64,000 bases of DNA from Bugula neritina. Its lineage: Eukaryota > Bryozoa > Gymnolaemata > Cheilostomatida > Bugulidae. A program made the position numbers and the translations under genes. The stretch spans positions 4,585,698-4,649,697 of the forward strand of contig OZ037765.1 of assembly GCA_964035545.1 (NCBI GenBank), written 5' to 3'. The number at the start of each line of letters is the position of its first letter. Position 1 is the stretch's first letter. The notes below the pieces were generated by a model that did no database searches, was not told the DNA's origin, and was given only the letters and a program-made list of their open reading frames with translations. Positions 1-12,751 of this stretch are shown piece by piece.

Positions 1-839
1 TGAAATCCTTCATGTCGTATATAATAATATATTATATTATGTGGGTATTATAATGTATGCTAAGTGTTCCTTTTATAAAAGCAATATAAACTCAGTAGAA
101 GTTATGATATGAGCGACAAAAGACATGCTAAATTGTTGAAGTATTATGCAACTCTAGAAATTCTAATGATTAGATCAGACTTAATTTTGTTGTTGGAAGT
201 TCAAATATTCGTGAAAAAATATTTTCACAAATTTCATTGTGTACATCTTTCATTACCGCATAGAAGATGTCCCACATTGCACAAACACCGAATTTGGTGT
301 CTACTCCCGATTTATTTCAGTCCTAATTTGTATTTAAATAGTTTTAGTGTTTTATCTCAAATTGTGTGGCTTTATAGAGATTCTTCTCTCATTAGAATTT
401 CCATGTCACTATAGTCATTAGTTTCATGTTGTAATAAGGAAGTTGAGCAGTGCATGTGCCCAAAGTGCTTGCCAATAGTGAAACCAAAATTTGAAACATC
501 TCAAAAATGCAACTGACAAGTTCCGATACTTGGAAAAGCAAGTACAAAAAACTTGAACAATTGAAGTAGGTGCAGTAATGGAGAAATTGAGAAAAGCACG
601 TGTTCTAAATTAGAAATGTAGCAAAAGAAATGTATTAAGATAATTAAAGAACTTTCGCTATTAAAATTTCTCTACTACTGCACCTAAATGTAGCATTTTG
701 TCAACATCGTAATATCTTTTCAGCTCAATACTTTGATTAAATATACGGATGTCCTCAATGGATTCGCATGAGCAGCAACAGTTATCCTTTAATATTGATT
801 TTGACTTGCTGAATTATATTTCTCTCAGTATTAAATCAG
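1..839. other. Left-edge intron of OATP gene 1, no exon seen
   Basis: The stretch before the first recognisable exon is AT-rich and I find no match to the exon-2 peptide block ([15 protein letters not shown]) that precedes exon 3 in the five other genes. It is therefore most likely the intron before exon 3 of gene 1, with exons 1 and 2 left of the window. About 560-700 resembles 22980-23130 (shared words such as TTAGAAATGTAGCAAAAGAA and AATTAAAGAACTT, and CTACTGC), suggesting an interspersed repeat of unknown class. Short open frames here have no family resemblance. Confidence 0.5.
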
Positions 840-3800
840 GTGGTGTTTGTGGGATATTTTGGAGGAACTGGTCATCAGCCTCGCTATCTTGGTGCAGGAG
901 TTGCTTCCCTTGGGTTGGGATGTTTCATCATGTCAATGGCTCATTTCACGTCTCCTCCTTACCAACCAGCGGCAGCGGGGCTGACGTGTAACTATAACAG
1001 TAGGTGCATGTCATTTATACACTACTACACTCCTTGCTGTCATCTATACACCACTGCACTCCTTACTGTCAGCATTTCATCTAAACTCTATTACACCCTT
1101 TGCTTTCATTTAGACTCTACTACACCCCTTGTTGTCAGCATGTCAGCTAGGCACTACTACACTCCTTGCCATCAACTGAGCTATTATTTACTTTCTCTTC
1201 TTATAAAAACATCAAACATCATAGTTTTCAATATCCATTTAACCTTTGATATTAAATTACCTCTAATAGAATATTCAATTCTTATAAATGTAGCAATAAA
1301 ACAATATTGATTGGATTGAGTTGAGTTGAACTTCATGTTAACTGTAACCCCCTTCGGTTGGCTGGCTATGAACTACACACTAACTTCTTTGAAGTTCTAT
1401 TTTTTGATTTAGGAGTCAAATTTGTGACAGATGGCTTTTGTATTTTCCAAATATTTGAAGAATGCTTTACTTCACCTACTTTTGCTAGTTTCCACAATAA
1501 CTACAGTATGAACTCTGTAAGCGACATTAGAATGACTAAAGTAGTGTAAGTGATATTCCCAAGACAACAGTTTAAAAAGTAAGCCATAACAGCTTAACTA
1601 CAGCTGCTTTTCTCTTCAACATACCAGGAATATAGCATTGCTGTTGCCCACATATAATATGTTATGCCCATTATATGTTTCACTCAACAGTAAAATCATT
1701 TAAAGGTTCTATTTCTGGCGCCAACTGTGCTGGGAGTGAAGATGATGCATTTCTCAAGAACTACCTCTATGTTCTGCTACTGGGACAAGCTCTGAATGGG
1801 TTTGGTGGAACTTGTCTCTATTCACTAGGAGTAACTTACTTAGACCAGAGTGTTTCAGCTAAGATGGCACCTCTTTATATTGGTGAGAAATTTTCAATAT
1901 CTACATTATAATGTACTAATTTTATAACCTGCCAGTGATTTACTGTAAAGTTCAACAGTCCTTTCTATAACTATGCTAGTTTGTAGGTTATGGGATGATT
2001 GAAATATAACTATATAGTTTTAATTCATTGGTTGAGACAGTGAAATTTAATTACTTTGTCCTTATTCCAATAAGCTGGCTATTGACTTAAATTATGTAAC
2101 AAACAAATAACAAAGAAGTAGCTCAAGGCTCTGGAGGTTCAGCTAATCAATAAAGGAAAAATAATTTATGACACACTTCAATCTACTCCATCCAATGTGC
2201 GCATGCAGCCACTTGATTATACCATGAGGGTGGGGTAAAACTTGAGTGCTTTGTGAACATCAGGACAACTAATTTCATGAATGCCTAAAGTAGCTTATCA
2301 ATATTATGTATCAGTATTTTATTATTATATTTGAGGTAAAGTGGCAAACTCTAAACGTGATTGAGATTGAAACAGTTGGCAATAAACTAGAAATGGATTA
2401 GATATACCATTTAGCTATGCCATGCTTGAAAGTATAACATTCAATAGTGTAGTCTGTGATGTCACTTGCAATCTATCGGGCCATCAGTTTTGCACACAGA
2501 GTGTTATATTACTTAATTAGATGAATTGCATACACCATCCTCTTGTAACAATACTGTTCTATATTTGCCTAGCTTGATCACTAAAATATTGCGTAATGCC
2601 ATTCACATACAAGCTATAGTAAGCGTCCATAGCTGCTAGTGATGAAATAGAGTTTAGTCATGCCATCTGGCTTTGGTTATTCTAGTTCTTCCTTCAAACA
2701 TGTGACACAATGTTTTGAGTCCAGCTGTGAATCAGTTTGATTATAGTTGTTGTTGAGTTGTTCTACTTTTCCTATTTGCTGCAGCACAAGAATATTATTT
2801 GGTTTCTTGGAACTTTACCAACTCTAAAATGCATTTAAAAATATAAAGAATACACCTAGTCAAATAATGCTATTAAATTAGATGATGAATTTGGCTATGT
2901 TGTTATTTTGGTAAATTGGGCTAATTAATTGTATTAGTAAATTTGGTGAATTAAATTTGTTAAGAATGGCAGGCCATGTCCAGTTGCATTTTTATTAGTT
3001 AGGAAGTTAAATTTTTACTAACTGCTGACTAGCATAGCTATGTGCTGACTGCTTGCAGTGTTGACAGCAAGAAAGGGATGTAATAAACTCTTAGTTGTTT
3101 GCATAAGAGGTTTGAACATAGAAATTGAAATAGATTCATCTGGCCTTCTACTTACTACTATTTGTTATTATCCACTTTTATATCTCATATAATATACAAA
3201 GTTGATAGCCTGGTGTATAAATGAGTGGTTTGTGCACTTCTATTAATCCTGTATCCACTTTAGGTATCATGAGTGCTTCATCTATACTAGGACCTGCTGT
3301 CGGATATATACTGGGTGGATCCTTATTGAATATATATGTAGACTATCCCAAGTCTCCCCCTAGGTAAGTAATCTCCCCCTAGGTAAGCAGTCTCCCCTTA
3401 GTAAGTAATCTCTTCCTAGGTAGGTGGTGTACCATTTAATTATCCCAATCGCCCCCCCCCCCTCCCCACTTAGGTAAGTCCAGTTTGAAATCAAGTTTTT
3501 TTTAACATTTTTTATTTTCAAACAGCAAGCTTTGTAAACAATATTTCAATATGTAACACTAAATAGCTCAATTAAGTCACTGCAGTTATCTTACACTTAG
3601 TTGAACTATGATGGTGTTAGCAATTTGCACATTCTTTAATTAGTTCCATGTTTAATTGTAGGTAGTCGTAGTTATATATATATCAATTATTGCGAATCAA
3701 ATGATTGCCTGCAAGTACCTTATGATACGTCATAATTGAATAATATTTAGTAACTATATAACATTTAGTATAAATATTTTGTGGCTAATAACACATGATG

Positions 3801-6800
3801 ACCTTGTAGTAGGAGTGTGTGTTGTGGTCCATTCATCTGGTGCATTCATCAGATTAGTTGCCAGGGTACTGGTCAGCGTACAGGGTAAATATCTTGTTAC
3901 AACAGTCGACCTATAATACTGGTCTATTGAACTACTAGAGGCTTCACAATGCTATTGTGCATACCATGCCTTTCTAACAATATCAAATGTGTATTTAAAT
4001 AGCCAAGGCATTGGAGACCCTAGTTTGTGCAGATTTGGCTCTTTGGACAGCTGCCTAATTTCATCACTTGTTAGTTGTATTTAAAATCGGCATGTTTAAA
4101 CTTGCTCCGAATCAAGACACTTGACTCCAATAAAAAAGGATATAGCAAAATCATGATTATACTTGAGATATGAAAAGTCTCACACAATATTTTGTAAACC
4201 TATTCATTTCTGACTATTATAATTGTTTTCAAGAATTCAAAAATTTAGTACACCAGTTAAGTTATTATCCCACCAAGTATTTTTATATTCTTATAATATT
4301 TCCTGCTTGTAACTAAAATAGAGTTTTAAACACTAATATTATATAATATAGGAAGATATGATTTAATCTTCATACTATATTAATATTCACTTTTGCTTTC
4401 ATCTATCATAGAATTTACTTTTCTAGTCATGAAATTTATTACATTTTAGTCACACAATAAGTACATCTACAGCTTGTTCATAATATGAAAATGCTAAAAG
4501 GTCTCCACACTCAATAATAACTAAACTAATGTATTTGGTGATAACAATATGCACTGTCTGCACTACAAGTTTTTAACCTCTGAGCTGGTTTAAAAATCAA
4601 ACTTTTTACACTCTCATTGGTGGTTTTCTAAATCACTATGACTAATTCATTGCTAAACCATCAAACATAAATCACATAAGAGAAATTGAAGAACAATAGG
4701 AAAAAAAATAAATTACTGCACACTAGTCCCTAAGTATTTTAGTTGACATCAGCTGGTAGTATAGTTTTTCAAGACTCAAAAACTGCTAACAAATTCATCT
4801 GCAAATACAAGTGTATGTTTTGCATACTAATTTTACCTGGTATATTTACTTTATGTAACACTAGACAGATTCTGTTAGTTTAATATTATACTTAAAGTGG
4901 TATTAAGTAACCCGGTGTTTGATAGTTATTAATGCATTGTAATTTCCTTTTCGAATATGTTTATCATAGACTGAGTTTTCACTCATATGTCGCACACACA
5001 TGGGTAGATATGTAACTCCCATTTGTGTCCATCTCTAGATTTGGATATATTTGGTAGTGTCAAGTTTTTACTGTGTATTGCAAGTGCAGACAACTTCCCA
5101 AGCTAAAATTATCATCTCAAAGCTGGAATTGTTATTAACTTTAACATTGGTGCACCTTTCCATGCAGTCAAGAATTTTACATAAATTTGTAGTTGTCTTC
5201 TCTCTACATTTCAGTGGTTTAACTCCTAATGATCCCAGATGGGTTGGAGCCTGGTGGTTAGGATTTCTCATCAGTTCAATCTTTTCTGCTCTTCTAGCAC
5301 TGGTCATGTTTCTATTCCCCAAAGAGTTGCCAGGTGGAGATAATTTATTCAGCTTCTTTATTACATATTGTCAACTGTGTTACAATTTCATTGCAATTTA
5401 TACAGAAATATTTAAATAGTAAAGTTATGACGGCATGATTGCAGGTACGGCAGCCATTAGAGCAGCGAAAGTGTCAGAAGCTCATCAGAATAGTAATGAA
5501 GATGTAGTCAACAGTAAAGGGTTTGGACTAACGTTTAGAGACATGCCCATAGCTGTCTGGTATGTAGGTGCATATGGCCATGGAAGTTGTAATATGATAC
5601 TCTAGTATGACATTGTACTTAGGGAGCAGCCGTGGTCTAGAGGTTAGAGCGTTTGCCTAGTAATAATAATTACACAAACCCTCTAACACCAATCTTTCAC
5701 TTCCTTCTACAAGGTTAAATTTTAATACGTCTGTGCTTGCTGTGAAATAAAATCCGATAGTTTTGTAAGTATTAACAGACCAATTTATTCTACTTTCTGT
5801 AGGTTCCTGCTGAGAAATCCCACCTACATGTGCATCACAGTAGTGGCAACATTTGAAATAGCTCTGGCAGCTGGCTTCAGCACTTTCATGCCTAAATACG
5901 TCAGCAACCAGTTTGGCCAAAAAGCTAGTGCAGCAGGCATCTTAACTGGTGAGTTTTTGTAGAGTAATTGCTGTTGAATTTCAATTAATTGACACTAGCT
6001 TGCCAGTCTTAAATATTATATATACATTACACTACAAACTACACACCACACGCCACACACACGCCACACACACATAGATTAGATTAATTTATGTTTGCAA
6101 AGTGTAACTGAATATTTACTATATTTTTATTAAGGTTACGTTGCCGTGCCCGGCGCAGCCCTTGGTCAGTTCACTGGAGGTTTCATATGCCGACGGATGC
6201 AGCTAAAAGTACCTTCAATGCTAAAGATGACAATCATATGCTCTGTCTTGGTGCTAGTTCTTACTCCAATCTACTGGGCGCAATGCGGTGCAATCAGCAT
6301 AGCCGGAGTGACTACAGCTTACCCTGGGTGTGTATAATATACCTGATTTGTCTCCATGTCTGTTTGATATACAGATTGAGAATTAATGTAGTGCTGTTGT
6401 CTGTATGGCTGTTATTTTGCGTTTAGACATGTTCTCCCTGGAGAAGTAGATCTGAATTCAACGTGCAACTCAGGGTGTGGATGTAGTACAAGTACATATG
6501 AACCTGTGTGTGCAGACGGTATTCAGTATTTCTCTCCTTGTCATGCCGGATGTTCTCTGCAACCTGTTGAAGCTGGTGATGACATGGTAATATTTTCTCT
6601 TTTAGATATGTATAAGAATAATATGATGTACTTTTATGGCTTATATTATTGTTTTATGATTCATCAGGAAAACATAAAAAACATTACTGAGTATTAATTA
6701 TGATGCAAGTGTAATAAGAATGCCAAAAATTTAGTTTTTATTATTTGCAAACCAGGGATAGTTACTAAAAATCACACTTGAAAAATAAATAAAAATCATA

Positions 6801-7920
6801 ATTTGAAATTCATGTTCGTTATTTTTAGTAGCAGTATTTAAATTTTACAGTATTAGCTCACTTTATTATTATCATGAAAACAAAGCACACTGACAATTTT
6901 TTAAATAATACCATTTATGTTATATATTATATCATTGTAATATTATATAATCTTATATCATTTTAGTCACTTGTTTACCAGAACTGTGTCTGTCCTACAA
7001 ACAACCTACCAGGAGAGTCTGTTGCAAATCTCACATTGGTTAAGGCAGGGGTATGTCCTCAAGGCTGCCAGATGTTGTATGTTTTCCTTCCATTAGCCTT
7101 TGTAGTTTTCTTCATCACATTTTTAATGGGAGCTCCTACCACCATGACAACATTAAGGTTTGTTTTTTTCTATGGAAAATGGAACGGAACAATCTACTAT
7201 AAATTTTTTGTTTCATTTATCATGTTATTATATGGATAAACTTAATTATGAACCCTTATTTATTAATCATCAACATTTATTTGTTTTATATTTTGAATGT
7301 ATAATTCTAATGTTATTTACAGAGTCGTTCCTGAAAGTCAAAGAGCATTCGCAATTTCTTTGCAATGGGTATTTCTTCGATTTTTTGGTTCGTTTAGCTA
7401 TTTATTTAAACTAAGTACTCACATATATTGACTTGCAAAGCAGTTGTTCTTGACTCAAGTCGACTCAACTCATTGCTTGACTTGAACTTAACTTGAAATG
7501 CTTTTGTCTTAGTCATAACTTGGTTTGACTTGTAGCTTCAACCCAAGTAAAGTACTTTTAATTGGTAGTCTAACAACACTGCGGTATCCCACATATCTTT
7601 AGTGTAGATAATTTACCTGGTCCTATAATATTCTGTATCATATTTTGTAGATAATTTACCTGGTCCTATAATATTCTGTATCTTATATTACAGGTAGTAT
7701 ACCTGGTCCTATAATATTTGGCTCTATGATAGATGCAAGCTGTAGCTTATGGGATGAAGAATGCTCAGTGCAGGGCTCTTGTTGGATATACAACAACTTT
7801 GACATGTCTTTGAGATTATTTATTCTAACGGTTGTATTAAAAGTTCTCGCTTTATTTTTTAACATCTTAGGAGTCATCCTCTATAAACCATATAATAGTG
7901 AAGACAACTCTATAAAATAA
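840..7920 (+). CDS. OATP/SLCO transporter gene 1 (subfamily A, 5' partial)
   Basis: Predicted sodium-independent organic anion uptake carrier, 12-TM plasma membrane protein, OATP4A-like by motif. Eleven exons fit GT-AG with consistent phase: 840-999, 1706-1882 (or from 1691), 3264-3363, 5215-5333, 5445-5559, 5803-5948, 6135-6327, 6427-6586, 6967-7157, 7323-7387, 7694-7920 (stop TAA). Exons 1-2 lie left of the window. Seen: VGYFGGTGHQPR block, the OATP signature DPRWVGAWWLGFL in 5215-5333, the NPTYMCI block in 5803-5948, and a Cys-rich Kazal-like loop ([19 protein letters not shown]) in 6427-6586 continuing into 6967-7157, which in OATPs lies between TM9 and TM10. The last exon encodes GPIIFG, TM12 and a short lysine-ending tail. 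The intron between 5559 and 5803 is shared only with gene 2. A possible AATAAA is near 8249. The family call is firm; substrate unknown. Confidence 0.9.
1001..1175. repeat. Degenerate tandem repeat directly after the exon-3 donor of gene 1
   Basis: Four or five imperfect copies of a unit of about 40 bp built on CACTACTACACTCCTTGCTGTCA, split by variants such as CATCTAAACTCTATTACACC. It begins within about 15 nt of the 5' splice site at 1000 and is intronic. It matches no exon I recognise. Confidence 0.6.
3352..3425. repeat. Tandem duplication of a 5' splice site (gene 1, exon SPPR donor)
   Basis: The exon end CTCCCCCTAG followed by GTAAGT is repeated with a unit of 18-19 bp, giving potential donors at 3364, 3383, 3401 and 3420 (the third lacks one G, the fourth reads GTAGGT). 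The first fits the phase and the length (100 nt) of the paralogous exons. Using a later donor would add 19, 37 or 56 nt and meets TAA at once. Confidence 0.75.
5623..5665 (+). repeat. Truncated tRNA-derived SINE head
   Basis: The segment starting GGGAGCAGCCGTGGTCTAGA is the A-box half of the same tRNA-like head found, reverse-complemented, at the right ends of the SINE copies at 12491-12690 and about 19412-19621. Homology stops after roughly 43 nt, before the B box. It sits in the intron unique to subfamily A. Confidence 0.6.
7599..7718. repeat. Splice-acceptor minisatellite before the last exon of gene 1 (43-bp unit)
   Basis: The unit contains TAG, the beginning of the exon (TTACCTGGTCCTATAATATT) and a short intron stretch CTGTATCTTATATT. 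Copies start after AG at 7608, 7651 and 7694, exactly 43 bp apart; the last is the real exon. The same unit and spacing occur at the equivalent exon of gene 2. Confidence 0.85.
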
Positions 7921-10473
7921 AAATGTTTTAGAACCTTTCTAAAATGTTTTAGAGCTTTTGATTCACCTACTTATTATTAAATATATTTTTCCTTTTGATA
8001 ATTGTAATTATTAGTTAATCTAATAAGATTTTGCTCAATGACAAATTATATTTTATCTACATATCAGTGATTTTGTATGTGATTTGGAATTTTTTTTCAA
8101 TATATTTATTCAAGTTATAGATATGTTTTTTTATTGCATAAATTCAGTGAAAAATTTTTATCGATTTTTCAGCATCTTTATTAACATCTTTTATAGTTCA
8201 TACTTTTCCCACACTCAAGTTGGGAGAACTCGTTTAACAAAGATGATGAAATAAAATATTTCCTCCAATCAGATGACTGGATATTTTTAACGTTGTGTGA
8301 ATTAGTAAAAACAGTTCTGCAACATTTATATCACCCTTTTGGGTGTAGTAGTATATTTATATGTAGAAGATTTTACACGATGAGCTACAGCTACCTACAT
8401 GAACTGCATATATGGAATATCTTATAGTTGGAGAAATAATCAAGTCAATCAATATTATAAACTATGTATAGATGATTCATCTATAGCTGCCTACGTTAAC
8501 TGCATATATGGAATATCTTATATAGTACAAAAAATAATCAAGTCAGCCATTTACAATATTATAAACTATGAAGATGACTCATTTATAGAATACAGCTAAT
8601 TTATATGAGCCTTGCTCGTAGTCAGAGTCGCCTCCCTTTGCTAATGGAAATGTTAGTTCTACAAAGTAATGCAATGCAAATAATGTTAATAATATACACA
8701 GTTACTAGTGGCAAGCTGCATATAATATAAATAACATATGGTAATGGTTAAGATAATAGCAGGAAATGAGAATACAAGATTATAGAGATTGAGATGAAGT
8801 TAAGGATACAGAGAAGAGAGTAAGGTGTACTTTGTGTATATTTAATATTACTTGATATAACCTTAATGCTATTTAGAAATCTTTAAGTATAAAAAAATAG
8901 TGATGATAAAGGAAAGATAATAAGGTGATTTGTTTTCAAGTTGCCAACAATCTCTTTGACTTGACATAGTAAAAAACGTGGCTAGTAAAGTTTTCCCTAC
9001 ATAACCATCTTGATTAATTAAGCACTTGTGCCTCATAATATTGCAAACGCTGCTAAATTTATACTTGAAGACTTTTCTAGAAAATAGATGTTTTATCAAC
9101 AGTAGTGCATGGCTTGCACTACCTAGCACTCTCTTATATCTGGGCAGTGTTTATAACCTCATATATTTTGTAAACTTGTAATTTTGTAAACAAGAAATAA
9201 TGAGTTAATATGTGCAAGATTGCTGGCTGCAAATATCGCCCTGTTATGGTTCTTAAAACTGACTTGTTCAACCCATGGCTTTAAACCAAGAAGCATAAAT
9301 TAGTAGATTAAAAGAAAATTAATGCTAAAACTGCTATGTTGCACGTAATAAAAAATGTTCATCATAAACATCAGATTTTTCAGAGGAACTGACGATTTTT
9401 CGACTTATGGACACATAAAACTTGTAAAACCGAAAATAGATTGTTTAACTCGATGACCGACGAATTGTTTTATAAGCAGCTCTGAGTTGGGGGTGAAAGA
9501 CAAAATTAGTTTGGGAGTCTCAACAATTTGTAACGCCGGCATTTAAAATTGATCTGGAACTTTGTTAAGTTATACGGAGTGATGTGTGGATCGCAGTCTT
9601 TATTGTGCACTGGCCGGATGTTTGGTTACAATTAAATTTGCGTGGCGCGATTTGTACATTGTTGACATTCTCATTCTGCAAATAATAGTAACCTGCAATG
9701 CATACAAGTTATCAGTAATCGCGTGAGTCTTGGTGTAAGGATTATCTTTACACCAACCTGGTTTTTGCACTGGGTTTGATAGTTGTTTAGCATATCTTCT
9801 GTTTTATTACATGGTTCTATTCTACGAGTATATAAAATTCAACATGAAATTGAATATGTCAATGTCAATGTGTAAAATTTTATTAATAGTAATACAGATT
9901 AAGCCAGTGAGAATGAGATACTGATAGTGATAATTATAGTTTATACTATTACTATTAGTATTAGTATTAGTATTACTATACTATTAATTATACTTAGTTA
10001 TACGTATGCATTAACTTATAGTATAACTACTAGTTATACTAACTATAAGACTTAGAGTAAGTGACTAAGTCTTCTAATAATTATAATACTAATACTAATA
10101 GTAATACTAATACTAATAGTAATACTAATAGTAATAGTAATGCTAATAGTAATACTAATACTAATACTAATAGTAATAGATTAATAATAATATATAAAAA
10201 TAGAGTAAAGTTAATGTTAAAGTTATACTTATAACTTATAGTTATAAGTTATAGTTATACTTATTGTTAATGTATTTCACTATTTGTAAAACTAAATATT
10301 ATACTAAATCTAATACTAATAGTAATAGTAATACTGATAATATTACTGTTAGTATTTCTATTATTATAATTATTAGATTTAGTATAACACTAACTCTAAC
10401 AGTGTTAGTAATACTGATACTTACACAGTTAATGTTACACTTACAGTAATAGCATTAACTGTAATATCAGTGC

Positions 10474-10520
<47 letters not shown>

Positions 10521-12473
10521 ATAAACTAAGACTATTCATATTGCATTTATTATTATTAAATTTTACTAGTAGTATTGCTCACTATTGTGAGTATCACTAG
10601 TAGTAGTACTACTACTAGTATTACAGCTACTCAAAAATGCTAATAGTTATAGTCATAATGTTGGTATGTCTCAATGTCTGTAAGTGTATTGTTCATTCTT
10701 GTAATTGAGTAATAATCACAATGACAATATCAATAGTGAATCAGAATAGTGATTAAATACTATTAGTATTAGTGTTACTCTTAGTATCTGTATTCTGTAT
10801 TGGGCTATTGCTAATGCTATTACTATTAGTTCAGCCAAATTCATATTGTCGATATTGATGTTCAACTTCAAGTATAACAACTAATAAATATAATATTATA
10901 AGCAATAGCGGTAATGATAAATTTAAACTAATAATTATTGCTACAAATTATAATAATATACTTTTACTTTTAACTGTGATTTATAAATTACAACTCGATT
11001 TTCAAAGTGAACAATATTAACAGTCAGTCAATAACACTAACAGTAACAGTGACTCTCACTTTAAGCTCTGTAAGAGTCATTTTCACGACTTTGTGGCTAA
11101 AACTCAGAGTTAGTAAAAATGGAATTTGTCCATGCTAAATTTCACTTTTATTGTTGGGGTAAGAAATTATAAAGTCTCTATCCAAGATATCAGGAAGAAA
11201 ATTAGGAACTTAAACTTGTTTAAGCTTATATCGATTCCTAAGGGCCCTTTTTTATAAACTGATTAACTCTGTTTTTCTTGTTCTGTTCCTAAAATCCATT
11301 ACGCTTTCTAGTTCAGGCTGATCATCAAGACGCAGTTGAGCTTAGTATTACCTGTGATTAGTAGCAAGTTCGTGCTAAAACTCACTGCTCAGGCACTCAA
11401 GGTTATGACTGAAAGCAGTTTGAGTGACTGGTGACACTTAAATAGGCTTTGGCTTTCACAGTTGCTATAGACATAGTATTGGGAAGTCTGCTCAGACTTA
11501 GAATGACTGGATTTGGTTTATATTTTCATTGCTTTTAGTTTTGGTGATTTAAAATATTGACTTTAAGTTCAATACAAAATTGTATACTTTAAATTAAACT
11601 GAATATAAACCTTTTACTCATAGTAAACTTTTTTAGTTGTCCACTTATTAGTAGTGGCAGTGTTACTCAAATATTCACTTTTAGCACTACTAGGTCTAGT
11701 ATCATGTCCTAGTAGTTTTCTACTAGCTATAGATTAAGGATAATTGTTAATTAGTAATTAGGGATTCAAATTATGATTGTCTAATAGTGAGTCATAACAT
11801 ATGTTCGAGAACAAAAGCTGCGGCTTTGAAGAAATTTGGGCTTTCAAAATCGATTAATGTTGTTTAACTTCAAGTTTTATCTTTGAATATGCACAGCCCT
11901 TTTGCTAAATTTTAAATTTAAATGTTAAGTTTGCAATTTTAGTTTTATATTTTGCTTTTATTTCATTCTATTAGTTGATTATAATGTTGAAAATACACCC
12001 AGTTTTATGCATTTATTTATACACTATTTTAAGGGTGAGTATTTTTTCAACCAAATGCAATTTCTTGCACCAGTTTTCCTCAACTTGTGTATAATAAGCT
12101 ATATTTGTGAAAATAAAGAAAATTAAATGTCTTATTGTTCAAAAAATGTCACTCGAATTTAAATCTTACTGGTGCAAAGTTGCCTTGCCTAACCAGATTG
12201 TTGGTTTTTAAGGTTGGCTTCAATTTCCACAGAACTGAACTTTTGTCGAGAATAAGTTTCTTCAGAAGTTATTTCTAGGCTTATAATAACTTCTGTATTT
12301 ACTTTAAATATAATCTACAACAACATCCATTTTTAAGTGTCGTAGGGTATGCCATATGTAGGCTAGTTGCATGACATTCTTTATGCCACTGTTTCTAACA
12401 AAAGGAAGCAGTTGCACTCTTCAGTTTACAAAGAAAATGTTACTTGAATCCTGTTTTTAAAACATTTTGACTG
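7921..12473. other. Intergenic spacer between OATP genes 1 and 2
   Basis: No convincing exon on either strand. It holds the 3' end of gene 1, a diverged tandem duplication of about 105 bp at 8385-8590 (both halves contain GCATATATGGAATATCTTAT), and a long low-complexity tract at 9930-10530 made of ATT, AAT and AGT trinucleotides. Open frames here are short, AT-driven and unlike known families. Confidence 0.6.
9930..10530. repeat. Trinucleotide-rich tract (ATT/AGT microsatellites)
   Basis: Runs of AATACTAATACTAATAGT and, near 10475-10522, an almost pure AGT run of about 15 units. The 61-residue frame over 10264-10449 is a product of this low complexity. Confidence 0.8.
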
Positions 12474-12707
12474 TTAAATATGCTATAAAAAACATCGCTC
12501 AAGTTTATTGTCACCATCCCTGTGAGAAGGGTTTTTGTTAAATCGGGCTAAGGACTTATTCATATGTGGCACAGGAGCAATTATGACTGGATGCTCTTCC
12601 TAACATCACCAATGGCCTTTGTCCGGATTCGAACCCATGACTTCGTGCTTACTGGGCAAACATTTTAACCCATAGACCATGGCTGCTCCCTTAAATATGC
12701 TATAAAA
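12474..12707 (-). mobile_element. tRNA-derived SINE with 17-bp target site duplication
   Basis: A 200-bp insertion (12491-12690) is flanked by perfect direct repeats TTAAATATGCTATAAAA at 12474-12490 and 12691-12707. On the - strand it starts GGGAGCAGCC, has an A-box-like TGGTCTATGGG and a B box GGTTCGAATCC, as expected for a tRNA-like head with pol III promoter, followed by a tail with no coding potential. A second copy is at about 19412-19621. It lies just upstream of gene 2, inside its inferred 5' UTR intron or promoter. Confidence 0.85.
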
Positions 12708-12709
12708 GT
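12700..12709 (+). promoter_or_regulatory. TATA-like motif upstream of gene 2
   Basis: CTATAAAAG lies about 50 bp before the gene 2 start codon. It belongs to the SINE target duplication and so exists twice. It could be a TATA box, but a good acceptor (TTCTTCCAG, ending 12727) 24 nt before the ATG argues for a 5' UTR intron with the true promoter further upstream. Confidence 0.2.
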
Positions 12710-12751
12710 GTAATGCAATTCTTCCAGTGCCTGATTCCTCTCACATGAGCA

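Noticed and set aside
109-414. 101-residue frame at the left edge
   Set aside because: No recognisable domain, AT-rich codon content and no splice relation to gene 1.
840-1310. Single long frame through exon 3 of gene 1 into the intron
   Set aside because: A donor at 1000 in phase with the paralogues ends the exon; the remainder is a tandem repeat without family similarity.
5068-5322. 84-residue - strand frame
   Set aside because: Shadow of the gene 1 signature exon on the opposite strand.
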